DNA from: Armillaria gallica
Lineage: Eukaryota; Basidiomycota; Agaricomycetes; Agaricales; Physalacriaceae
Direction of reading: 5' to 3'
Assembly (NCBI GenBank): GCA_037576215.1
Contig: JBANDB010000002.1
Coordinates: 930,001 to 994,000, forward strand
DNA: 64,000 nucleotides
Part shown: positions 34,801 to 44,971 of the stretch, piece after piece
Layout of the letters: the number at the start of each line of letters is the position of its first letter
How positions within the stretch are numbered: the first letter of the stretch is position 1
Program-made: the position numbers and the translations under genes
Notes under the pieces: model-generated
The model's input: the letters and a program-made list of their open reading frames with translations, nothing else
What the model was told of the DNA's origin: nothing
The model's database searches: none

Positions 34801-34980
34801 TGGTAAAAAGCCACTATCATACGAAGCTCCCTTTCCATCAAAATCAGCCGAGCCGTCGGGCGAAGCGGCCGTGTTGTCGAACAGCAAATGTAAGTCCAAG
34901 TTGACGACAGGGTAACGGGGCAAAGCATCAGAAAAGTTGAAAAATGCGATAAGAGTCGTCCAGACGCTAAGAAAATTCAT
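31893..34980 (-). CDS. Secreted alpha-L-fucosidase, GH29, copy 2
   Basis: Same exon layout as copy 1, on the opposite strand. Signal peptide MNFLSVWTTLIAFFNFSDA, then LPRYP. The N-terminal domain has ADFDGKGASYDSGFLPTGPW and FQWSTAIPSE. The barrel includes WNRAKFGIF joined to IHWGLYSVPAFAPSST, KHHDGFALW, LARxLLETAKTEKP-like helix, and WCDIGGPNKALEF with the expected nucleophile aspartate. The C-terminal domain ends EYAWAFEVRYKLE. No stop or frameshift was found in the exons checked. The two proteins are clearly paralogous but well diverged, so the duplication is not recent. An AT-rich TATATATA stands about 330 bases before the ATG. Confidence 0.92.
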
Positions 34981-36374
34981 CTTGTGGGTGCTATGTCAGT
35001 TGAAGGTAGCACCCGAACTTGGTTTTAATGACATACGCGAATAATATCGATGCCATCATTAAGAAGGACCTCAGGTGCCGATACAGCTGATCACGAGCAG
35101 AGTCATTGATCTGAATGACCCCTTCAGCGGACCGTCGCGGTATTACCATTCTGCACTTGGCACTATGAGTTTCTTCCTTTGTCCCAATGTCCAAGCTTCC
35201 AGTGTGCCGTGACTGAAGAATATCCCCAAAAGCGCGTGAAACGCACACACGATTTCTTCACAGCAACCAGATCGAATGATACGGAGCAAGATGAGAATTT
35301 TCGTGTATATATATCGGCGTTTTTCGTATATACGTTCCTTGCAGGGAGGTGAGTCGTCAGGTCGTCGTAGCATGTCGTGGTGGTAGGGAAGAAAGCGTTG
35401 TTGTCTACATGCGGAAAATGATTCTCACGGGTGAGACCGCGGAAGCAAGATCTTCCGCGAAGCAAAATTTGTTCGCCAACTTCGACTCTACCAACCACGG
35501 CGTCTCAATGCACAACCCAGCTCTGATACACTTATTTACATATCTATACCCTTAGTTGAACATATAATCTAGAAGGCATTAATCAGAGCATACCCCACTA
35601 ACCCGCCACCCTCTCGTCACCGAGTACCAGTGTGTTAAGAATCAGAGTATTTAGAGTAATACACGAAGTGATGAATACTTGAGTAAAACCCAAGTTGTGA
35701 GCGAGGATGCCCTAAAGCGGAGTTCCAACCACCAAGAGGGGTCCAGTGTAGTGCTAACAAGCGCTAGGCGTAGTCGGGAAGCAATTGACTGGCAAGCGCT
35801 GGGCGTAACCGATCAAAGATGCTTAAATCACACAGTTAAGTGGACGTTGAAGAGTAGTGAAATTAGATTGAGATCCTAATACAATTTATCTACGAGTTTA
35901 TATACTAAGGGAAGGTTCGAGTCATTATTATTCTACAATTTTCCAATATATTCTAGTCTTGGTACGAAGAATGGAGAAAGTAACAGAAAGTAATAGAAAT
36001 TACAAGCGAGTTACTATTAAGACCGAGAAGGCCAAGTATGGGCATGTGTTGACTCATGCACCAAGTCAACGGATGCGTGAAATCCATAACACAGTGATCA
36101 ATCAAGCAGATGACAACGAAGCTTTAAACATCCAACTGTTTGGTACGCTGCGAACCGGCCTCCGCGCTGTCGTCCCATTCCGAGTTGCCTTTTGCATTGT
36201 AGTTGTTAAGGTCATACATCTCGTGGTGTTCCGTGTTTACAGTGATGACGAGCTTCGAAATAACATCAGTAAAAGATATTCAGCAATCGTTCATCGAGAA
36301 AACTCACTGGATCCTGTCGAGTCGAATGTCTCCCGGTAGCAGGGAGTGGACGCTGAATGGACGATAAGAGACAC
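34981..36374. other. Promoter region of fucosidase 2 and unrecognised sequence
   Basis: Contains a TATATATAT stretch at about 35306. A plus-strand frame of 126 codons at 35959-36339 (MEKVTESNRNYKRVTIKT) has no family I recognise and includes a hydrophobic middle part; it could be a small gene or chance. Confidence 0.3.
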
Positions 36375-37905
36375 CTACGCGCCCTCGAAAGCAATACTCA
36401 CTTGCCCTGATATATGACTCGACGTGTTGTCCGTTGACGACGGTGTGTCAATCTTCCTAGCGTTAAGACCTGTGTAATTGTGTTAGAGACCAAAATAAAG
36501 ATATACAGCAAGAACGTACTGGAAAGAACAGAGTTGCAGTAGAGCTTCGGCTGTTGGGTGCTGGAGTTCAAACCTGCGCAGTCAGACTAACACGGTTCCA
36601 CGTACCAGAACGAAACTAAAAAATATATGCAAGCCCGTTTGAGGCTATGAATGTATATATCTCAGGGCTACAGTGGATACTATACGTATATTTAAACGCA
36701 CCTTTCCAACATAGACGGACAATTCTAGGACAGCACATACTGTCGTCAAAAGACCGTTCGCTACGGTGGCTATAAAACCGATATAAGAAGTTATGAACAG
36801 GCTCTGTTCTGGATGCAAATTTTACCTCGCACAATTTTATTGAGCAGCTTTTCCGTCGCTCTGAAACCCGTCCGTCGTTGATTCTATCGGATGCTCAATG
36901 AAATGCAGCAGAACTGTGGATGACACTCACTAGATTCACCGTCATTATGGCGGTAATAAGGATATCGACGACAGCTGTTGTGGCCAACCACAGGCATCCG
37001 ACGGGTTGGAATTTGTCAAACTCCGCTAGCTTGACGACCCACGAAACTGCAATACCAGATCCGATGGCCGCCAGGCCGGATATGATGGACAAGGCAGTGA
37101 CGATACTAGTGAGCCACCACTTGCCCGTTAGCACCTTTATCCGCCATGCAAAGAAAAGCTGGCAACAGGTCCCCGTGATACCCTGAAGTCAAAGGTCTCC
37201 ATCACATATCCAAATGAAGCTTCAAGGCACTCACCACGAGGGCAGGGTCTTGATTAGCGAGAGTGTGAGCAAAGCGGGGGAAGGGACTAAAGAAAAGACG
37301 CGTACCAGCCGCAAGAACTGCCTCCGTCTATGAATCAAATGCCTGTAATTCTTTGAAAGGGTTGATACACGTACGCCAATCAGCATTAGCGAAAGCATTG
37401 AGGTTCGCTACGTAGATCGACCATTAATACGAACACTTCGCGAAAATATCGGAGGATGGGCACCGAAGTTGTTGATGAGCATATTATATATCCACCACAT
37501 TGCAAATATCGTACTATCAATGAAATCAATACTGAGATGAGGATACCAGGGAAACAGAACAGACCTTAATGTATCGACCAAAAGCAGGAGGCCAACCTGA
37601 ATTCGCCTCTAAAGTTAACGCGTCTGCGATAGAAAATACGTAGAAAGCTACGTACGTAGCATTTAAGCCACATCCGGTCTCTACCATCCAACGAATCACG
37701 GTGATGAAATGCTTTTGGAGGGTATGGCGAGAGCTCACTTTGAGAAATGCGTCCAGAAGCCAAAACACTGGAGTAGCATAATGCCATAGAGTATACAGGC
37801 GAGGAAAAGTCCCACTAAGGCTGGTCCATGTGCTGCAATTGCGCTCGATGAGTGATACCCCTTCACAGAACCAAGCAACTCACTAATCGCAATAGGACTG
37901 GACAT
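36375..37905 (-). pseudogene. DUF6534-like seven-TM-type membrane protein, probably decayed
   Basis: The start MSSPIAISELLGSVK leads to GPALVGLFLACILYGIMLLQ, the typical first helix of DUF6534-type basidiomycete membrane proteins. Then DRMWLKCYV and AFYVFSIADALTL, ALSIISGLAAIGSGIAVSWV, LWLATTAVVDILITAIMTV, TEKLLNKIVR, NGLLTTVCAVLELSVYV and a cytoplasmic end KLYCNSVLSSLNARK. The order matches the family. Two breaks are apparent: a CGTA duplication at about 37650 shifts frame between DRMWLKCYV and AFYVF, and another indel near 36860 shifts frame before TEKLLNK. Unless these are misread splice sites, the gene is dead. The family's function is unknown. Confidence 0.6.
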
Positions 37906-38341
37906 GGCAACAGCGCCAGCGAAGTCGAGGTGAGGGATAGGGAAAGAAGATTCAAAGTATTGAATCAGCCGCCGCTCTAGTACTTCCAGAAGGATGTATT
38001 CGCGTGACAAACATATTAACAATCAGGGTCCCTCCAATATTCGACATCTCAAAATCGAAAAGATCGGAGTACAGATAATCTGGAGCGTGTGGGAAATCGA
38101 TAATGCCGAAGAAGGGAGAGTCACGGCAGCTGCTTTTCTATTGACTCGCCGGCAACCTGGTGTTTCAGTCTAGTGCTTTTGATAGTGGGCCATCGTAACA
38201 TTGTCGTATAAAACGTTGAAGCTGGTCTCCGGTGTGTGCGCAGTAGTCCAGGAGGTCATCAAGTTGGTTGTAACGATGTTCAGTTCCTACGTAACGAAAA
38301 TTAAATTCGGGCATAGGAAGCCCATCTTTCTCCAAATCCTT

Positions 38342-39345
38342 TCAACCGGACCGCTTCGCCACAAGCGCCTTTAAGTTTTGCCCCCGATGCACCGGAACGA
38401 AGTATTCTTTGAAATGTGCGAATTCTTCGACTCTACAGGACGGAACAGGTCAGCGCAGGGCATTAGGGATCAAAATATACCGCTTACCTCGCGCCATCGT
38501 ATATCTTCAAATCCAGCTTGCGGAACACATTACCAAGGATAAGATAAAGTTAGGCCCAAGCTAAACTGTCCCCGACCGTCAGAAATACAGATGAGGGAAA
38601 GCGGACCAGTCTCACTTGATTCCCGCGCACATCCTCGTCCCTCGTGAGAAAGCCACCAGAGAGTTTTCTAGCTTATGGGTATTTGGAGCGAGCCATCGGT
38701 TGGGATTAAAATGTAGCGGATCCTTAAAGATTTCGGGATCGAAGTGGACGAAACTTACGGCCATCGAGACGTCAACCTGATGCCGGGTGAATCAGACAAT
38801 CAAACAAACGTTCAAACGTGAAAAGACCCACGTACCCCTGCGGGGACGGCATAATCGGAAATCCGAGTTGCTTTCTGTACGACGCGTCACGCGAGGTAAC
38901 GCAGTGACTACCCCATGACTCAAGCGAAGGGATTCCTTGATGAACGCAGTCTAGATAATGATCATCAAGAATAGAGGTCCAGGATTGAAAACTATTCTTG
39001 CTTACGAGGTAGGGTAATTTCTCAAGCGATTGAAGAGGCATCGACTGCTTCTGGTCGGACCATGTGTCTTGGAGCTCTGCCGTCAGTTTCTTATAGACAT
39101 ACTGATCGTTGAGCGCATAGAACATCCCGGAATAGCATGCATTTCCGACGGTATCACTTCAAGTTCCCGCCTCAATCAGAAGCATCGCCTAGGATACTAG
39201 TGAGATAATAGGCGACTGACATAGTGCTAAAGGGTTACCTCATCAAGGAGAGAATTCTTGGATGGCCTCGTATGCTTCTCCGAACTTGGATGCAACAAAT
39301 GATGGTGAATCACCTCATGTGCGTCCTTGAGATCATCTTAGGGCT
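38342..39345 (-). pseudogene. Cytochrome P450 pseudogene, C-terminal half, with in-frame stops
   Basis: Visible in order on the minus strand: DLKDAHEVIHHHLLHP; LLIEAGT followed by TGA; FYALNDQYVYKKLTAEL; QSLEKLPYL; KESLRLSHGVV (K-helix ExxR); VSFVHFDPEIFKDPLHFNPN; the haem loop VAFSRGTRMCAGI joined by a splice to NLAWA, then TAA where glutamate is expected; and LGNVFRKLDLKIYDGAR to the end KALVAKRSG. The two stops plus the missing N-terminal half make it a pseudogene. It belongs to a different P450 group from the gene at 7575-9712 (FSRGTRMCAGI rather than FGHGRSACPG). Its 5' side is cut where AT-rich repetitive DNA begins at about 39345. Confidence 0.85.
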
Positions 39346-40127
39346 TCAACCATTTAGTTTCCGTTTGCCGGTTGAAGCAAAATAATTGGAAATGATAAAT
39401 AACATTTTATAAATTATTTATAAACTGTTTTAAACGGTGGTATCATGTGATTTATACAAGTATCAATCTAGAGTGTTGTAGAACAGAATGTAATAGAGGT
39501 AATGAATGCAGTGGTAAACTGCGAGACTCGTCCGTGTGAGAGAGAATAAGATGAAGAGGATGTAAAAACAATTAATTAGTGGGCTGGTCTGCCCGGTATA
39601 TATACTACAGGGTATGTACTTCTAGCATGTACTATTGCCTACTAGTGTCCTTGCCTGACTCATTGCTGATTGAGCAGACTACACTGCATGATGGCTTCAA
39701 TAAATAAGGCTTAAATATCAAGTTTGAAAGATATTTATTTTGATCATATTTGAGTCTACTGTAGTATTATGACTGCATATTCATATAACACATAATGCGG
39801 CACCCTGAACTGAACTTAAGTCATACCATATAACATGTAACACAGGGTCATGAACATATATCTAGGCAAACAATATTTACTCATTTTTTTGGTATGATTT
39901 TCAGTTATTTTCAGACTCAATTTAGGCCTATTCTTTGTCCAAAATATCATCCTCCACAGGCTTCAGCGATATTTTGGGCCAATTCATGACTCAACTAGGA
40001 AAATCCTGTCCGACATCCCATGAACATGAAGCTATGCCATAATCTATAATGCATAACACCGAGACCTGAACATGAGTCCGGGTGAACCTAACTCATAATG
40101 CATAACACCTGGTGAACATCCGGTTGT
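39346..40127. other. AT-rich repetitive DNA hosting the hAT insertion
   Basis: No genes. Local direct repeats such as ATAATGCATAACACC occur at about 40046 and 40095. Positions 40120-40127 (CCGGTTGT) are the left target-site duplication of the hAT element. Confidence 0.5.
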
Positions 40128-40807
40128 TAGGGCTGCGCGCCATAGCCATATCATACGGTTATCGGTAACCGTGATACAGTATATGGGCCGAAGCTGAGAG
40201 TGCCAAAACTGAAGTTCATACGGTTCGGTATACGGCTCTTCTGTCTCCATCACGGGCCCTCCGATATGGCCGTCTGATGGCGTAATACAGCTTACTGTTC
40301 AGCATAAAAAATCACGCCATTAAGTGGCAATCTGATGCAAATAGCCGGGACACGTCACTTTTAGCGCCCATGTTACTGTGCGTCCACCTGCCACAGGAGT
40401 ACCAGTGCCTGTCGGCTTTCCATTCCTGAACACTATCCAATTTGGTTCGACTCGTTAGCTGTTGAGAAGGTCATTGAGGGAGTCCTGTTACCAGCGAAGA
40501 CCTAGGTGTGTTTTATAAGGCTAAAACCCTTTCACCACATTCCTGACATGTCGCAAACAGTCCTGTGTTTATATTCTTTACATATAGATCTATTATGTCT
40601 CTATTAGAAGCTGCCATCTCAGTCAATGTCACTTACTTTCTCCAGCCGTCTTCTGGTTCGAACTGTTCAGCTATCCAATGTCATGAACAAACCATTCCAG
40701 CCCATCTTATTACACTGAGACAGCCGAAGATTTATTGAAATTTTACTAATACTTGTACATTTTCACGGTCTTCCGATCCTTCCTAGGGTACAGCTCACCA
40801 TCCAGCA

Positions 40808-40815
40808 TATAAAAG
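40808..40815 (+). promoter_or_regulatory. TATA box of the hAT transposase gene
   Basis: TATAAAAG, 45 bases before the ATG at 40853 and inside the transposon, so the element carries its own promoter. Confidence 0.6.
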
Positions 40816-40852
40816 ACCAAAAGGTAATCGTTTTCTCTATCCTTCGTTCACG

Positions 40853-43800
40853 ATGTCTAATTCCTCTGACCAGTGTGCTCTCAATACTGATGGAAGGCTG
40901 AAACCTGCAGCGCAAATTGACTTTTACTTCGACAAAGACGATGATGTACCAATGGCTGGACCAACCGTGGGTACCAAAGGACAGAGTACGTGTTCATCTC
41001 TCTCTGTCTTTGTGTACTAAATATTTGCATCAGGTCGAACATGCAGGTCAAACACCGGTGGTCATATGAAGGAGCTTGTGGATGCTGAAATGCGAGACGA
41101 GCACGGACAACTGACATCCCCTCCAAAGACACGCTGCCGCACCAAGAGGAAGAAAGGCAAATGGAAGACGCAAGCTAAATCTAGTAAGTACCGTTGAATC
41201 TTGATCATGTATCATAATCTGAATATCTTCATTTCTAAGACAAAACATTTGATGGTGCAGCATTGGAATCCAACGACAGTGCCTTTGCTGCCGACGATGA
41301 TTCAGAGAGCTGCATGGATACATCAGAGTCAGACCATGAAGTTACAAACCATGAGGTGCGCCTCCAATAAACATCCTTTGTATTCTTTATTCTAACGACG
41401 TTGTAGATTGCCGATATCCTTCCCTCAAAGACTGTCCCCGATAACGTGCAGAGCAAGTGGAAGCGTGTTACAGTGGAGGAGATTGACGATGACAAAATCA
41501 TTGCTAGCAATAGTATCTCTGACAAGAGCAAGAAGGCCCGCCGATATATCATTGAGGATGATTCGGAGGATGATGATAATAGCTCTGCACCCCAGTCTGA
41601 CCAGCCATCAGTGCCCGCAAAGCATACGCGCAAGGTATGTACATCATTAATCCTGTGTCATTCCTCAAACTCATTACATACACAAGTTGGGAAGCGTAAT
41701 CCCATTTATTATTTCTATGAAGAAGTCTTGCTTAATGCGGAGGGGAAACCTGGAAACAAGGGGGATAAGCACTTCAAGTGCTATCACGGTAACCGCAAAG
41801 TTCTGACGATCACCAAGGCAATGAAAGGAAGCTTAAATGGTATGTACATTTTCTCTTGTTCACGACGACAATCTGACATGATTTTGAAACAGGGCTTGTC
41901 GGTCATTTGAAGACATGCTCAGCGCCTATGTACCACATGTTTTCAGCATTGCGTGCCCATTTGGATAAGACACCAAATGCTGCTATTCTCCAGGATGAGA
42001 TTGAGATCGCAAACGGCTCCAAGAAGTTGGATGCACAGGTGGCTGAGATGTATCTCAAGCAGATGGAATCAGAGTCGGAGAATATCATTCACGCTTTTAA
42101 GAAGCAATCTATGGATGCTAAGGTTTGGTCGCTTACTTTCAATTTTCCTGCTGCTAATACTGTTGTTATAGGGCGACTGGGACCAGGATAAATTCGAAAG
42201 GCTTCTTGCAGAGTGGCTCGTCGCATGTGATCAGCCCTTCGAGGAGGTTGATAGGCCTGAATTTCGCAACCTCCTGTCATATGCGCACCACCATTCTCTT
42301 GAGGACCTTCATATCCTGCACCGAGATGCTATCCGAAGGCGGATTATGAAGATGGGTGAGGATAGCATTGAAGAGACCCAGAAGATGTTTGAGGTAGCGC
42401 TTTCTGTTCTGTCATAGTTATATTCAAGTATTCAACGGCACTAGGAACTGGAAGGAAAAGTCAGTATATCCCTCGATGCGTGGACTTCTAGCAACAATAT
42501 TGCATTCCTCGCCACTGTCACTCATTATGTTACAAATGAAGGACAACATGGTGCATGTACTGTCCTGGTTCTTTGACATGGTACTAATTATTTTATAGAG
42601 GATTTACTCATTGATTTCTGTGAGTTAATAGGCAGGCACACGGGCGAGAATATGGCTGAAGCGGTTTGGGACACACTCACACTTTATGGTCTCCGTGATA
42701 AGGTAGGTTCTCATTGATTTATTGACTCGCGGTATTCAAGATAACATTAGGTTATTGCCTTCATGATGGATAATGCAACAAACAACGACACTCTTATGAA
42801 AGGGATTGAGCGCCGCTGCAGAAGGGAAGGTATTATATTTGATCAAAAGCTCTCACGCCTGCGGTGTATGCCTCACACCGTTCATCTCGCAGCCATCAAG
42901 GTAAGCTAGAGCAAGCATAAAAGCCCCATTTCTAACAATATTTTGTGATTATCAGCTTCTGGAAGCGATCGGCGTGATCACAAAGAAGACTGCGAAAAAA
43001 GTGACAGGCGAAAGCTCAAACTACCAGGATGCAGCAACGGCGCCTGTTGATCGAAGCAATGATAACGAGGCGGCTCTCCAGGATGAGTACGAATCTGGTG
43101 ATGAGGCAGACGAAGGTGGAGACCTCACCTATTCCATGAGTGACTTGTCAGATGATGTATTTTCATCTGTTGACAAGGTATGAACTGGTGTATTTGTTCT
43201 GTTACTACACAGACACAACTCTAATAATCATTAGCTTCGTCAGATTGTTCGTGCTGTTCGTTCCAGTCCTCAGCGCAAGCAAGGCTGGCTTCGTGAGGTT
43301 AAAATGGCCCTTGAACTCCGGAGCGAAGCGACCAATGCTACAGAGCAAGTTCTTATGCTCATTCTCGACGTCGCAACTTGCTGGTCATCGACTCATCAAA
43401 TGATGCGTATGTGGTCATCAGATCTGTACATAGCTGTTTATTAATATGCTCCAAGGCCGTGCCATAGACTTCCATGATGTTATTGATAATTACGTCTCTC
43501 GCATCCGTGAACTGCGACATCTCGAGTTAAGCGAAGCTGATTGGAATGCCATTGAACTTGTTACTGGATGGCTCAAGATGTTCTGTTCAGCAACAACTCA
43601 GATGTCTACTACAAAGGTATCAATGTTGTCTACAACACACGCTATCTTTCGTGGGCTTCAGGATCACCTCAAAGACGTGCTCCGATCTCTCCCTGACAAC
43701 ATCTCACCTCGCCTTCGAGATGGAATCGTCGCCGCGCACAATAAGTTAAGTGAATATTACTACAAGTACGATGAATCCCCTCTGTATACGTGGGCGGCAT

Positions 43801-44442
43801 GTAAGTACTCTGTTTCCAGTTTGCTGCATCTTTGACTAAAGTCTTTCTAGTCTTAGATCCATGGATCTCATACGAGGGAATGCGTGACGATTATACAGGT
43901 GACCATCTGTTGGCAGATTACCTCGAGGACACGAAGCGTGATCTGTATGATTACTACAATTCCCATTACACTGGGCGAGTACCTTCATCCCATCAACCTG
44001 CCATCCCAACTCCTCCTACTGCCGCTTTACTCAACCCCCAAGGCTCCCCTCAGAAGGTTGATTTCACCTCAAGATACCGGAAGAAGACTGCAGTTGTTGA
44101 TGAACTCACGGCATACTTTAATCTTCCACATGAAGATTTTGGTTCCTGCAGTCCTGTCAAATGGTGGTTCAACAAGCGAGGTGAACTTCCGAACTTGTTC
44201 AATCTTGCACGGGATATTCTATCAATTCCTGGTATGTCAAATTTGCTTCCAGTTGATTATCTGTTAATGAGGTTCTATTCACAGGATCTGCTGTTGCTGT
44301 AGAGCGTATCTTCTCTGGTGGGCGAGACACTATCTCGCTTAGGCGTGCGAGTCTCAAGCCAGAGACAATTCGTGTTCTCATGCTTATGAAACACTGTCTC
44401 CGTCGTGAACGTAGTGCCATCAAAAAGGCTTTAAATGAGTAG
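40853..44442 (+). CDS. hAT family transposase
   Basis: About 14-16 exons. It starts MSNSSDQCALNTDGRLKPAA and has acidic and basic low-complexity parts (nuclear targeting likely: KTRCRTKRKKGKWK). A zinc-finger BED-like region follows (HFKCYHGNRKVLTI...GLVGHLKTCSAP). The catalytic core includes SISLDAWTSSNNIAFLATV (first acidic residue), FMMDNATNNDTL, LRCMPHTVHLAA and WSSTHQMM. The C-terminal dimerisation domain reads SPVKWWFNKRGELPNLFNLA and SAVAVERIFSGGRDTISLRR, ending with CLRRERSAIKKALNE. Junctions checked keep frame. It cuts and pastes the element through its terminal repeats. Start chosen as first ATG after the internal TATA box. Confidence 0.9.
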
Positions 44443-44640
44443 GTTAGATGAATATACATTTTTTGGTCTGCATGTACGTTCGTAAACGGCCATCGACGGC
44501 CGTAAGGTATCTGTACCGACGCCGATGAAGCTTGATTTTTCAGTTGACGGTACGGTATACGGATGTTTCCGTAACCGACTGAGACCGCGATGTTACGGCC
44601 GTATACCGTATACGGTACGGTGCGCAGCCCTACCGGTTGT

Positions 44641-44971
44641 AATACTACAGTAATATAGGTAAAAGCTTTTTCTAGTATCTTTTCTATATCTGTGAAAATT
44701 GCCTCAAAACTGCATAAAATCTCAAATATTGAGAAGATATTTAACTTATTTCTTCAATATATTAAGCAAGAAAATGACTGAAAATAAATATTGTTCAGAT
44801 TTAATATTCAAGGCTCAATTATTGAGACCATCATGCAGTGCTATGAATGACTCAAGGAGAAGAGTCATGAAGGATCTCATGAGGCTTCAACTCTAGTCCG
44901 ATTGCCAGATTGGCAATGTCAGGTAGCAGTGGTGAGCACCGGGTCCCCAATTCTTTCTCACAGGCTGGACA
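44641..44971. other. AT-rich spacer between two insertions
   Basis: No gene. It ends with GCTGGACA at 44964-44971, the left target duplication of the next element. Confidence 0.5.

Larger units (their letters stand above)
40128..44632 (+). mobile_element. Complete hAT DNA transposon, 4505 bp, 8 bp TSD
   Basis: The left end TAGGGCTGCGCGCC and right end GGTGCGCAGCCCTA form terminal inverted repeats (with inner mismatches). The element is flanked by a perfect 8 bp duplication CCGGTTGT at 40120-40127 and 44633-44640. Subterminal regions at both ends are rich in ACGGTATACGG-type motifs, as usual for hAT transposase binding. It carries one multi-exon transposase gene with no lesion I could see, so this copy may be recent and possibly autonomous. 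Confidence 0.93.

Noticed and set aside
44925..44970. tRNA-like A-box (TAGCAGTGGTGAGCACC)
   Set aside because: No B-box at the right distance and no cloverleaf; not called as tRNA or SINE.
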